Assembly (NCBI GenBank): GCA_018257865.1
Contig: JAEUBA010000004.1
Coordinates: forward strand, 186,001 to 250,000
Origin: Stereocaulon alpinum
Lineage: Eukaryota > Ascomycota > Lecanoromycetes > Lecanorales > Stereocaulaceae
Reading direction: 5' to 3'
Length of the DNA: 64,000 bases
Part shown: piece by piece, positions 45,430 to 56,019 of the stretch
Layout: the number at the start of each line of letters is the position of its first letter
Numbering within the stretch: position 1 is the stretch's first letter
The notes under the pieces: generated by a model
What the model saw: the letters and a program-made list of their open reading frames with translations, nothing else
Told to the model about the DNA's origin: nothing
Databases searched by the model: none
Made by a program: the position numbers and the translations under genes

Positions 45430-46145
45430 TTTGAAGAAGTGCGCGAATCAAAGCAGATGTATTTGTGGTGTACGTTCTTCTCTTCACCGGTCTGGTCATT
45501 GTTTCATGTTTTGGGCGAGCGGAGGGTAGCGTGGATGTCTACTTGGAACGATATGACGTAGAACCAGACATGTGTTTGTTGAAGCTTAGTGGTTAGGATC
45601 CTTGGGTACCCTCAGTGGAAGAATCAGGTGGATAGAACCTGAAGTATTTGCGATATACACGTTCCATTCCGGTGGTCCGGTCATTTCTCCATGTACTGGG
45701 CGAGCGGAAGGTAGCGTGGATTTCCACTTGGATTGATGTGACGTAGAATTAGATATGTCTTGAGGTTCAACGGTTGAAGTCCACGAGTCGGCTTTGTTGA
45801 AGAAATGGGCCGATGAAATCTGAAGTATCTATGTTGCAGGTATTCCTTTCCAGCGGTGCGATCGATGTTCTGTGCGTTGAGCAAGCGGAAGGCAGCATGG
45901 ATGTGTAATTGGATTGATGTGACGTAGAATCAGATATGTGTTGAGGCCAAGGACGATTTGTAAGGAATGTTCGTGGGCCACCTAGTTGGAAGAAATGGGC
46001 GGATTATGTCAGAAGCACTTGTATTATGCATGTTCCTTTCCAATGGTGCGATCGTTGTTCTATGCCTTGAGCGAGCGGAAGCGCAGTATGGATGTTTGCT
46101 TGGAGTGATATTATGTAGAACCTGACATGTGTTAAGGCCAAATGA
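45430..46145. repeat. Tandem repeat, about 180-190-bp unit, four copies
   Basis: Four degenerate units share GGCGAGCGGAAGGTAGCGTGG, TTGGATTGATGTGACGTAGAA and AAGAAATGGGC. The first of these lies near 45513, 45698, 45880 and 46060; unit starts with AAGAAT or AAGAAATGG fall near 45619, 45800 and 45990. Spacing is 180-190 bp. The array directly follows the 75-bp array and shares no obvious unit with it. Confidence 0.8.
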
Positions 46146-46195
46146 AACGTGCAGTGAACTGGTGAGAGAGTTGGATCAAGATCGCCCAGAGTCCT

Positions 46196-46371
46196 TCTGA
46201 TGCATTCGTCGAACTTCCATCTGCGATATCGGCCCCAACTGGAATCAGATAGGTGTTGAGATCACGTAGGGTATAGGGAGAAACAATAGGAGAATCGGAC
46301 GATGATCGTCCAGATACAGGCCAAGTCTTTCTGATGCATTCGTCGAACTTTCATCTGCGATATCGGCCCAG
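46196..46371. repeat. Two-copy direct repeat, about 134-bp spacing
   Basis: The 38-bp segment TTCTGATGCATTCGTCGAAC... extending to ATCTGCGATATCGGCCC occurs at about 46196 and 46330 with one or two changes. It sits between the 180-bp array and the hairpin array. Confidence 0.8.
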
Positions 46372-46599
46372 ACAGTAGTTTCTGTCTGTTTTGGTTGGAA
46401 TGTTGGAAAATTTATGGCTGGAACCGACACAACTCCCCAGGAAAACAATGTAAGATGGTCGGTTTGCGAGAATATGCTCTCACAAGGCTTTCTTCGTCTT
46501 GAAAGTCGTGTCATGACATCGCCGTTCTTCGAAAAGTCCAGGATGTTGTCCTCTTTATCTTCTTCTTCTAAGAAGATGGCAACCGCGTGCTGACCGTAA

Positions 46600-49500
46600 G
46601 GGAATGACTGGATTGGTGAACGACAACTCTGAAGGTTCCTCTGAGGCTCTAGACGGTCGTGATGTGGGCGTGGGTGCCCAAAAGAGTCGAGCGGGTATGG
46701 TTAGGTCTGGAGAGGTAGAAGACGTGTGCGGGCCGTTGGGCCCAGTTCAAGTCAGGCTTGATTTGGCAGCGGACATGGTCGACGCTGTAGTAGACGACAA
46801 GGAAATGACTGGATCGAGGAGAGAAACCGGGAAGATCCTATAGAGTTTGGACGGTTGTGAAGTGGGCGTGGCTGCCCAAAAAGATTAAACAAGTACAGTC
46901 AGGCCAGGAGAGACATAACATGGTCGTGGGCCGTTGGGCCCAATCCGATCATGCTCGATCTAGCAGTGGAAGCGATCAAAGCTGTCGTAAATGGTAAGAC
47001 TACCTTGAGCGCCTATCGTGAGCAGATAACTCGACTGGAGCAAGGGAAGCAAGGAATTAGCAATGAGGCTCTAGACGATTGTTGAATGGACGTGAATGCC
47101 TAGAAGAATCAACCTAGTACGGTCGGTTTAGAAGAAACGCAAGCTGCCCGTGGGCCGTTGGGCCCAGATCAGGCTTGGATTGGTGGTGAACATGGTCAAC
47201 GTCACGGCAAAAGTTGAGAGTACCTTGAGCGCCGACCGTAGGAATTCCACCCGATCGGAGAAAGAAGCCCAGGAAGTCCCAATGGCGTTCTTGAAAATTG
47301 TGATGTGGGCGTGTGCGCCCAAAGACATCAATCCTTGAGTTGTGGAAGCCTTGTTCGATGAAAGAATTGTCAGCGTTTCTGCCCAACCGTGCCGTATAGC
47401 AGACTTGGGCATACTGCAGCAAGGGGTTTGGAAAACGGTTTACGCTCCGGTCTCCTAATCTCTAATATGCAGGAAGTCCCAATGACGTTCTTGAAAACTG
47501 TGGTGTGGGCGTGTGCGCCCAAAGACATCAACCCTTGAGTTGTGGAAGCCTTGTTCGATGATGAAATTGTCAGCGTTTCTGCCCAACCGTGCCGTATAGC
47601 AGACTTGGGGACACTGCAGCAAGGGGTTTGGAAAACGATTTTCGCTCTGGTCTCCTGATCTCGAATATGTATCGAGGTGTGCCGGCACGATTCTGTCTTC
47701 GTTCTGGAAGAAATCGATCACTTTTGCGACCATAATCGCGAGTAAGTCACTCTGCCATCGACGAATGAAGACAACAGATCTAATCATGCCCGAAAAAGTA
47801 GTGGATATAATCAAAGTCGTGGAAACCGATGCGAGTACCGTGAAGTACGGATACTCGATGCTGGAGACATCCGCCATAAGGATAATGTCGAATGTAAATT
47901 ACGCTGTCCAACGTGGATACGGTACTCGAAGAAGATCAACGGAGTGCAGTCGCGCTACGAAAGAAACAAGACGTCTGCGGGCTTTTGGCCTCAGATCAGA
48001 TCATGCTTGATTTGGTAGCGGATTCTGTCAAACCCATGGCCTAGGATGATAGTATCTTCGACTGTGTATAGGTGACTTGCTGAGGAACTATCGGATCGTC
48101 GAGACATTCGCCATAACAGGAAGGTAGGATATGCGTGAAAGGGACCATCTCAACCCGGTCACACCACGAAAGAAAGAAGATATCTGTGGGCCGTGCGGCC
48201 CAGATCAGACGGGCCTTGCTCTGGTAGTGGATACGGTCGATATTGTGGCGAGCAATGAGAGTATTTTCGATGCCGTAAGGGTGTCTCGTTGATGTTTGGT
48301 CGGTGGTAGAAATATTCGTCACAATGACAATAACGGATGCAGAGGGAATATCCTAAGAGAACCGCTAATCGCAATACGGTCGGACCACGAAAGTAGCATG
48401 ATACCTGTGGGCCGTGGGGCCAGATAAGGTAAGCTTGATTCAATGGTGGATCCAATCAGAGCTCATAGCCAAAGATAAGGGTGTCTTCAATTGTGTACGT
48501 TATCTTGTTGATGGCTCACCAGATACCGAAGACAGTCGCCGTGATGTTGAGATTGAATGTAGAAGGGAAGAACCTAAGATAACCACCAAAGGCATCAACC
48601 CAGCACGGTCGCACTACCAAAGAAACAAGATGTCTGCGGGCCGTTGGGCCCAAATCAGATCATACTTGATTTGGTAGTGGATCCGATCAAAGCCATTGCC
48701 AGAATGAGAGTGTTTTCGATATTGTAAGGGTATCTTCTTGGCGATGTACCAGATGGCGAAGACAATGGCATTGATGATAAGGTTAGGTATTGACTGAAGA
48801 ATCCGACACGACCGGCAAAAAGATCAAGACAGTATGTTTGCAACATGAAAGAAGTAAGACGACTGTGGGCCGTTGGGCCCAGCTCTCACTAGGTTCAGTG
48901 TGGTAGTGGAATTGGTTGAAGCTGTGGCGGGCGATGAGGGTATGGTGACAGAAGATTCCGACGCGACCGCCAAAAAGAATAAACCTAGCATGGTCAGGAG
49001 ATACACAGCATCTCTGCGGGCTCTCGGCCCAAGATCAGACGAAGCTTGAAAGGGCAGTCAAGCCCGTCGATGCTGTATCGGAGAACGAAAGCGCCTCTGT
49101 GTACGGACATGTTGTTGAGATTCAACGAATTATGGCGACGTTGACCATGATGGAGAAGGGGTTTTCGCTGATAATGTAATCGCTGGTGGCAAAGAAATTA
49201 ACCCAGCACGGTCGGGTCAGAAGATACACAGCACATCTGCGGGCCAATGGGCCCAAGCAAGCGAGTCAGAATCCGATGTAGATGCCGTAACAGTCAACCC
49301 TGCACGGTCGGGTCAGGAAAAAACCAAGAATTTTGCAGACTATCGGTCCCAGATCAGGTCAGGTTCGATTTGATAATGGATTCAGTCGATACTGTGGCGA
49401 GTGAGAAGAGATACAAACCGTCTGCGGGCCATTGGGCCCAAATCAGACCGGGATTGGACTGGTAGTGGATGTGGTCGATACTATATCGGGCGATGAGGGT

Positions 49501-49760
49501 ACCCTGGAGGATTGACAAGCTGTTGATGATTCAAGGAATCGTGAAGATGTTGACCATAATAACGAGGTTGAGTAAGACGATCAGAATCCGACAAGACCGC
49601 CAAAAGAATCAACCCAGCACGGTCAGGTTAGGAGAAACCAGACGTCTGCGGGCCGTTGGGCCCAGATCAAGTTCGATTTGGTAGTGCATACCGTCTGTGC
49701 TGTGGCGATTCTGAATGGACACAAGCTGTCTGCGGGCCGTTGGGCCCAATTCAGATCAGA
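46600..49760. repeat. Degenerate tandem array with GGGCC-N4-GGCCC hairpins
   Basis: Units of about 198-229 bp each carry a short inverted repeat. Perfect GGGCC-N4-GGCCC copies begin at 46730, 46928, 47152, 48188, 48638, 48867, 49241, 49426, 49650 and 49734. Decayed copies lie at 47979, 48409, 49018 and about 49335. A sister form, GGGCG-N4-CGCCC or a G:T-wobble version, lies at 46666, 46864, 47307 and 47507. Loops include GTTG, GTGC, AATG, ATTG and TGTG. About 45 bp before most GGGCC copies is ACCCAGCACGGTCRGG; after them comes AGATCAG then CTTGATTTGGTAGTGGAT. All copies point the same way. No reading frame runs through. I know of no named element of this form. Confidence 0.85.
47271..47670. 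repeat. 200-bp perfect-register tandem duplication
   Basis: Segment 47271-47470 and segment 47471-47670 align end to end without gaps. By my count about 15 of 200 positions differ, mostly C/T or A/G transitions. Each copy holds one GGGCG-TGTG-CGCCC hairpin and the block GTCAGCGTTTCTGCCCAACC. This is the youngest duplication visible in the array. Confidence 0.9.
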
Positions 49761-50079
49761 CTTGGACTGCTGGTGATCGCGGCTGATGCCATGGTGAACG
49801 ATGAGGGTACCCTGGAGGATTGGCATCTTGTTGATGATCCAATAGAGAGTGAGGCCATTCTTCCCATGTTTGGGAATAAATGTGAACTGAAAAGAGGTGA
49901 TCTTGACGTGCTGGTGTCGAAACAGCTTCGACTTGAAGAGAAGACACTGATCTTGAACTACAGCAAGAGCTGTGCTTGCCGGGAAAGTTGCAGAGATCTT
50001 CCGGTGTGGGTAATCGATGAACGGAAGATAATGTAAAAGCTCTCGGGTTTCCGAAACCAATAATCTTTCAGCGGAAGGA

Positions 50080-51260
50080 ATTTTGGGCTATAGCCCATAA
50101 AAGGTGCAAACTTCGACTTTGAAGATGAGGGAGAGTGTGGCCATGGAGTCGAGAGGTCATGGGGACGCTCCAAAATCAGATCAGCTTTCGAGCCGAGAAT
50201 GATGTTGACTTCGAACCACAGAAGTAGCAGTCCTTGCCTGAAATGGTGCTGAGATCCTCTGTCATAAGTGATCGATGCATAGTCGATAATTCGGTAGGTA
50301 GGAATTCTCTCGTGCATCTGAAGTCCATGATCTCTGAGCGAGGATAGTGGGCTGTAGCCCATGCATGTACCTTGTAGAAAACCCAAAGCCGTCGTCACTG
50401 TCGTCATCGTTGCACGCAAACAACACTTGGTGAAAGGGTCGATCCAGTCGCGAGCGATGAGGGTGCCTCGGAGGATTGGCATGTTATTGATTCAACCGAT
50501 GGTGGACACATCCTTCTTAGAGATGAGGAGCGTGAGTATGGGTTTGTGGTCCAAAGGTAGTCTTGACACCTCCCAGTGAGAATAGCTCTGCAATCGAGAA
50601 AATCCACCGACGTCCAACCAGAGCAGTAGCAGTGCTTGCTGAATGAGGTTTAAACATCCCCTCTAATGGATGATCGATGTATGGTCGATCGCTCAGCTTG
50701 AAAGGGTGAAATCAACCAATTTTTGAAGGTGATGCTCTCTGATCGAAAACATGCTGGGCTGCAGCCCATGCATGAAACTCAAAGAAGGCCAGAAGAAATC
50801 CTTGAAGATGTCATCGTTGCACAAGAAGAACAGTCCCGATGCTGAGACCTATCAGCACCGAAGTAAGTGTCAAGGTAGTGCGACGGCGTGAGGACAATCA
50901 AATGTCCGGATTCGGCGGTCTCTGAGTGAGGACATTGGGCTGTAGCCCATGCATGAGCCTCGAAGATGGCGAGAGGCCGTTGTCGAAGCTTCATCGTTGC
51001 ACACAAAGAACAGTCCCGATGCTGAGATCAACGAGCAGCGAAGGATGCAAAGTGGTGCGACCGGACAAACTATTTAGATAAAGGACAGGTAAGCTTAACA
51101 AAAACAACAAATGATGTTGACTGCCCGTGGACGCAGATACCCTGAGCGAAAAGGCATTGGGCTGTAGCCCATGCATCTGCCTTGTAGAGGGAAAGGGCGT
51201 CGTCAAAGATGTCATCGTTGCACAAGAAGAACAGTCTCGATAATACGACTCACGAGCACT
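50080..51260. repeat. Degenerate array with GGGCTRTAGCCC palindromes
   Basis: Palindromes GGGCTATAGCCC (50085), GGGCTGTAGCCC (50349, 50937, 51159) and GGGCTGCAGCCC (50756) are usually followed by ATGCATG. About 45-60 bp downstream of most is GTCATCGTTGCACAAGAAGA, then ACAGTCCCGATGCTGAGA (near 50405, 50807, 50990 and 51209). Spacing is about 180-410 bp. The layout parallels the GGGCC array upstream but flanking sequence differs. Confidence 0.8.
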
Positions 51261-52867
51261 GAAGGATGCTGCAAGATGGTACAACAGCACCAGGGGTTTG
51301 AAAAAGAAGGATGTACGAGCTTGAAGATGACGAATGCTTATAGCAGGCTGCCTCAGTGTGTAGTTGAGCTGAGCTTTTAGCTCTTGAATGAAGCTCATGA
51401 CATCTTGTAACTTGATGAGAAGGATGTGCTAGTTTGAACAAGAAGACTGATGATAGCAGCAGGCTACTTGAGTGTGCAGACGCATAGATCTCCTAGCTCT
51501 TGATGAGGTACACGGGAGCTGACGATTGAAAGTGCCGTGGAGACAGAGGTGTTGGAACCAACTCAAAGTGAGATGAAGTCACAGCAACAATAATAAGAAG
51601 AACAGGCAGAAGCGGGGGTTCATCGTAGAAAGCGGCAGAAAAACAAGGAACTGAAATTACAAATCAACTTAGCTTCTCGGCGTCGTCATGGACATTATTG
51701 ATGATGTCGACCTTAAGTATTCGAAGTGGAGGAGACGGTCCGGATAGGAGGGGAAGTGTACCACTCAACGTCAGGACCTGATCCGGACTATCACAGGCAG
51801 GGACAGGATCCGCTGCCGGTGACATAATACTTGGTCATGCTGCGTCCTAAAGTAATGATCATTGCTGTATTGTACAATGCAGTGCCCAAGGACATGACAT
51901 GACATAAGATCAGATACATGAACCTTAGTGTGGGAAGGGTGCAAGGCTGAAGCTGATGTGCATATGTATATGTATGTATGAACAAGAAGCTTTAAAGGGG
52001 ACTTGACTTGGCTGAAGCTTGACAAGACAAAGGCCCAAGTACGAAAAGAAGGAGAAGGCTGATCATGATGATAGAAGAAGAAGAAGAAAGAAGGGGAGGG
52101 AGACGCTCTTTAAGTAGTTTAGGATGCTGAATGATCTTCGCAGCGAAATCTCGTGAAGCACTGGTAGATTCTGGCTTCATAAGGCTTCGCACAGATACTT
52201 CATCGAATTCTTGGAAGGAAGGAGCTCGCAAACGTGACGTGAATTCAATCATGCTCACCGACTCAGCAGATAACTTCATCCATCTTCTTCATCTTTCGCT
52301 TCATTGAACGACAAGGCAACATCCTGTCGCCACAATTCACTCCAGGTGTGATATTTCTGGTGTGAATGCCTCTCATCCGCAGTTTATTGAAGCCAGGTAT
52401 TGTCAAGTTTCTATTCATCCTATGAAGAAAATATGTCATTCAAACTCCAACAGAGTACGAATCGAGTCAGACCCTCAGTCAGTAACCTTCCAAACCTAGT
52501 AATATCAGCAGCATAAGAGCGCACAACCGTAGCTCGTTGATGTAATTGATATGAGAATATTATTCTATTAACGAAGCTCACCCTGGGTATTTTGCACTAA
52601 ACTTTCAACTCATGACTCGTACAACAAAGCAAGGCTTGGACGTATTATTTCCTCCTCTTGTCGTGTCCCAGACTCCATTTGATACAGCTATAACAACGGA
52701 CTTAGTTGTGACTGTGGCATGTAAAACTCCTGACGCCTCGCTCCCTAACAACCTCACAGCTGGTTTCGACCTGTACAAGGCGGCCAGAACGAATGTGTAA
52801 GGACAGAGAAGATGAACGTAAACGGCAGCGTAACGAATACAAAGATTATTGTGAACGGCGTAAGCAA
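51261..52867. other. Spacer after the repeat block
   Basis: About 1.6 kb with no supported gene. A leftward 95-codon frame (52279-51992) ends in a hydrophobic helix (IIMISLLLLFVLGPLSC), but nothing else supports it. GAAGAAGAAG runs near 52075 are simple sequence. Confidence 0.4.
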
Positions 52868-54551
52868 TCAAGACAGCAGACCGCCTACATCCTGGAGTGC
52901 ACGTGGGACACGCTGTTTCTGCGGACGGGGCGACAACGGCGTCGAAGAGCTTTTGGGAGGCTTAGTGTGTAGAGCCTCTATGAGATCAGAGTTCTGATTG
53001 CTAGGAGGCGGGCGAGGTGCTGCAGGTTGGGATGAAGGAGACAGTAAGCCGCCAATATCTTGAAGTAAGGCGTGACTGCCCCTTCTCGGCTCCAATTTTG
53101 AGGCCGTAGATGGAGGTGGGTGAAGCGTTGTTGTAGTTGCGAGAGTGTTTCGTCTCGGTTGTGTTACTGCATTTGATGAACTTTGTGGAGGTGAGTCTTT
53201 CACGCCTAGAAGCCCGCCGACGTCGAAGAAGGACATGCCAGGAGGCGTAGTAGGGTGATCTGTGGTTGGACTCGGTTGGAAGTCCGCAATTATGTCTGGG
53301 GCCTTCAAGTCCGTTTCTTCTGTTTCGACAGAAGCTCTATTGGGGAATACCCAATTCTGGTTTACCTTCTCGGTAGCAACAGCTTTCGTAGTCGATCCGT
53401 TCGATAAAGCCACAGGTGCTGGTCGAGAGATATCTGACGGGGTCTCCGTCAGCTCAGGTCCCAGTCGTATGCCTATATCCCCCACTAGGTCGGCATCGCT
53501 GCCCCAATTCCTGGCTGTTATAGCCCGGCGCGGTGCAGTAGTTGAGCGGTCTAAGCTGCTGTGCCCACCGGTACTGCCAAATCGGAAGCGCTGCTTCTTT
53601 ACACCGCGATCCCGGACGAAAGAGCCTAGGACGAGAGCATTGGCAACTGCAGCAGCCGCAAGGATCTCTAGGGAGGCGAGGAGGGAGCGGAATTGCTGGT
53701 CTGAGTGGCGGACTATGACACCTTCTACCCGGTAGATAGTAGTTCCAACGAGAATGAGGGAGAGGGCGAAGAGGAGGACAAGAGAGATCTTTCTGCAGGG
53801 CCGTTAGCGTGGAGTCAGGCAGAGCGTACAATAGGGCCACTCGCCGCTTAGCAGCCATAGCCGACTTAAGGACGATAGGTATTGGGAAGCCCACAATGAG
53901 CAGATCCGTTATGATATCACTCGTTCCCATTGTGATGAGCTGGGCTTTTCCTTGGCGACATTTGGATCCAGGGTCTGGTACTACTTGCCAGTAGTGGTTG
54001 AAAGGCTGGCATTCCGCAAGAGTCGCAATAACGACGGCAATGAACGTCACGACAAGAAACCATCGGATGAACTGTAGACCCCGCTCGTATGATTGCTTCC
54101 AGACATGGCTAGTGAGACGTTTGAGAAACTCAGTGATAGTGAATTTTGCGATCCACAGGCTTCCGGCTGATTAGTCCTAGCTCGGTCAACGGTGGAGAGG
54201 AAGAACTCACAACATCGCATACATGATTCTCGAAACCAAGACAAGCCTGCTTCCATATTCGCGATGTTGTATCTCCAATGGCGTTAAACCGTGTGTAATT
54301 GCATTGTTCGTACCCCATAACAGAATCAAATGTACCAATCCCATCCTTATCAACAGTGGTATCAAGCTTAGAGCCATAATTCGATCTTCCCTAAACAACT
54401 TCTCTGTCCGCACGTATCGCCCACATATCCGTACGAATATGATGGCCACTGCGAAACCTGTGCACCACCATGAGACAAGAAGCGTTGGGTTGTCTTGCGT
54501 CTTGGTCCGGGCCGGAGGCGGACTGTCGTACATGTCGCGTGGGAGTATCAT
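52868..54551 (-). CDS. Fungal rhodopsin-like seven-helix membrane protein with DxGGLL tail
   Basis: The start at 54551 (MILPRDMYDSPPPAR) opens exon 54551-54211. A 51-nt intron leads to an exon from 54159 and a second intron to the last exon, 53792-52868. The second intron is either 37 nt (donor at 53829) or 73 nt (donor at 53865); both keep phase, giving 531 or 519 residues. Membrane helices include SWWCTGFAVAIIFVRICGRY, RIMYAMFLWIAKFTITEF, WFLVVTFIAVVIATLAECQP and SLVLLFALSLILVGTTIY. The order fits the fungal rhodopsin/Pth11-like family. The cytosolic tail of about 250 residues carries FFDVGGLLG, LLQDIGGLLS and ALQDVGGLLS, three copies of D-[VI]-GGLL, the last at the very end. The ligand is unknown. 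Confidence 0.8.
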
Positions 54552-56019
54552 CGTTGACGAGCAATGACGCCCACCAGCCTCCGAAGAGGGGTGAGCGTAG
54601 TTTTGACGCTTCCGCTTGAGTTATAAGGGCATTGGTTGTCACATTGAGATCGGACCTGACCGTTGCGCGGGCGAGGACTCGACGGAAGCTTGGACCATGT
54701 TCGTGAATTTATCTCCGACTGCCGAGGTGGCTGTGGCACAATGCAATTGTTCTCCGCAGATTGAATGAAGCCGTACTGCGCAATCAATGTTTGTTAAGGA
54801 TGATCGAGGATGCAGCTGAACAATTAAAGAGGAATTGGAAAGTCGGTGTAAGCGAATACAAGAACACGAAGACACCAACGCAGGGTGATGTGGACGTTAA
54901 GTGGCTGACAGCCTAGGTATGCGATAAGTCCCGGTCGGCCTTGCCACAACGGTACGGTAATTGGCGGCCAAGCCGGCGCGGTGTAGCGCCCAGTCAGCCA
55001 GGAGCACCATGCCCCGAAGGAGCCTGACAACATCTGGGCATCAGGTTAAAGTGGACGTTTCACGCAAGTCATCTCCCATTGGCGTGTGGGGGCGTGGGAT
55101 GGCGCCATTGGGTTGTGGAAAATCGCTGAATAAGCATAAGACTGGCAACAATATACAAGGGTATACAAATCTTTTACTTCGCAACCACTCTTCATATAGA
55201 GCTCCTATCGAGGCTTTAGAGGGTACAAGGTCTCACATAGCCAGCTTATCAGCTGCAGCAGTACTCCGTAGTGGTAATTTGGTCAGCTGTCGGCTCGAGT
55301 CGGTATGTGGAGGTCTGGAATTACCGTACCTTAGTTATTAAGTTAGGGTCAAGGTCCAGACCGTACTCGCGTGACAAGACCCTGACCCTGACTAAGCCTG
55401 ACGATTCGCACGTAAGGTAGGTAGGTACACATGCATACACGCTATGGCCGCATGGAAGGATGTTGCCCGATTTCGAACAGAACGAGAAGACAATAGGAGA
55501 TAATAACAATATTCATGGCCGGAAGATATTGTTCAGTGTCTCTCAATGAATAATTCTTGGTCTGGCGCCGACATCGGTGCACATGGAATGTTTTCCCATT
55601 TGCAATTGCTTGACAATTCTCCAGCGGAACACGGCTTCAACTGCACACCAGCCGCAAAGCGAGATAGGGTGGTGTACGAAGAGCGGCATGGAAAGTTTCA
55701 AAGAATCGGCCTCGCTTGAGCTTAATCAAAGAAATGTACATGAGATGATCACTTTTGCTACCCAATGATAGAAGAGGAAGCGAGATAGAACTCGAGCAAC
55801 CGATAGAATGACCTACAAGCCCTAAAAGATACCAAGATCCATCTCGTACATTCCCATCAACACATCCAGATGTTCGTAATGGAAAGGGGTGTTGATACTT
55901 AATAAGGAAGCTGATGTGGTCAATTGCGTCAGGTAGTTCTAGTCGTATCAATAGAAATTGAGGCTCTTTGCCCCCACAACTAGCGTGGGGGCAAACAACT
56001 CCACACCCAATCCCCAATC
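54552..56019. other. Divergent promoter spacer
   Basis: About 1.5 kb between two divergent genes. Open frames on either strand up to 126 codons show no family match. GTAAGGTAGGTAGG near 55412 resembles the AGGTACCT-type low-complexity sequence elsewhere. I see no gene. Confidence 0.4.

Noticed and set aside
46604..50036. Coding repeats in the hairpin array (frames with CGPLGPxQxR)
   Set aside because: The recurring peptide follows from the repeated DNA; stops and frame changes separate units and no unit length is consistently divisible by three.
44760..51260. CRISPR-like array
   Set aside because: The sequence is eukaryotic; repeats are long and degenerate and there are no uniform spacers or cas genes.
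44760..51260. Centromere core
   Set aside because: The base composition is not AT-rich, repeats are local, and normal genes lie close on both sides.
51992..52279. Small gene with hydrophobic C-terminus
   Set aside because: Only an open frame supports it; composition is like the surrounding spacer.
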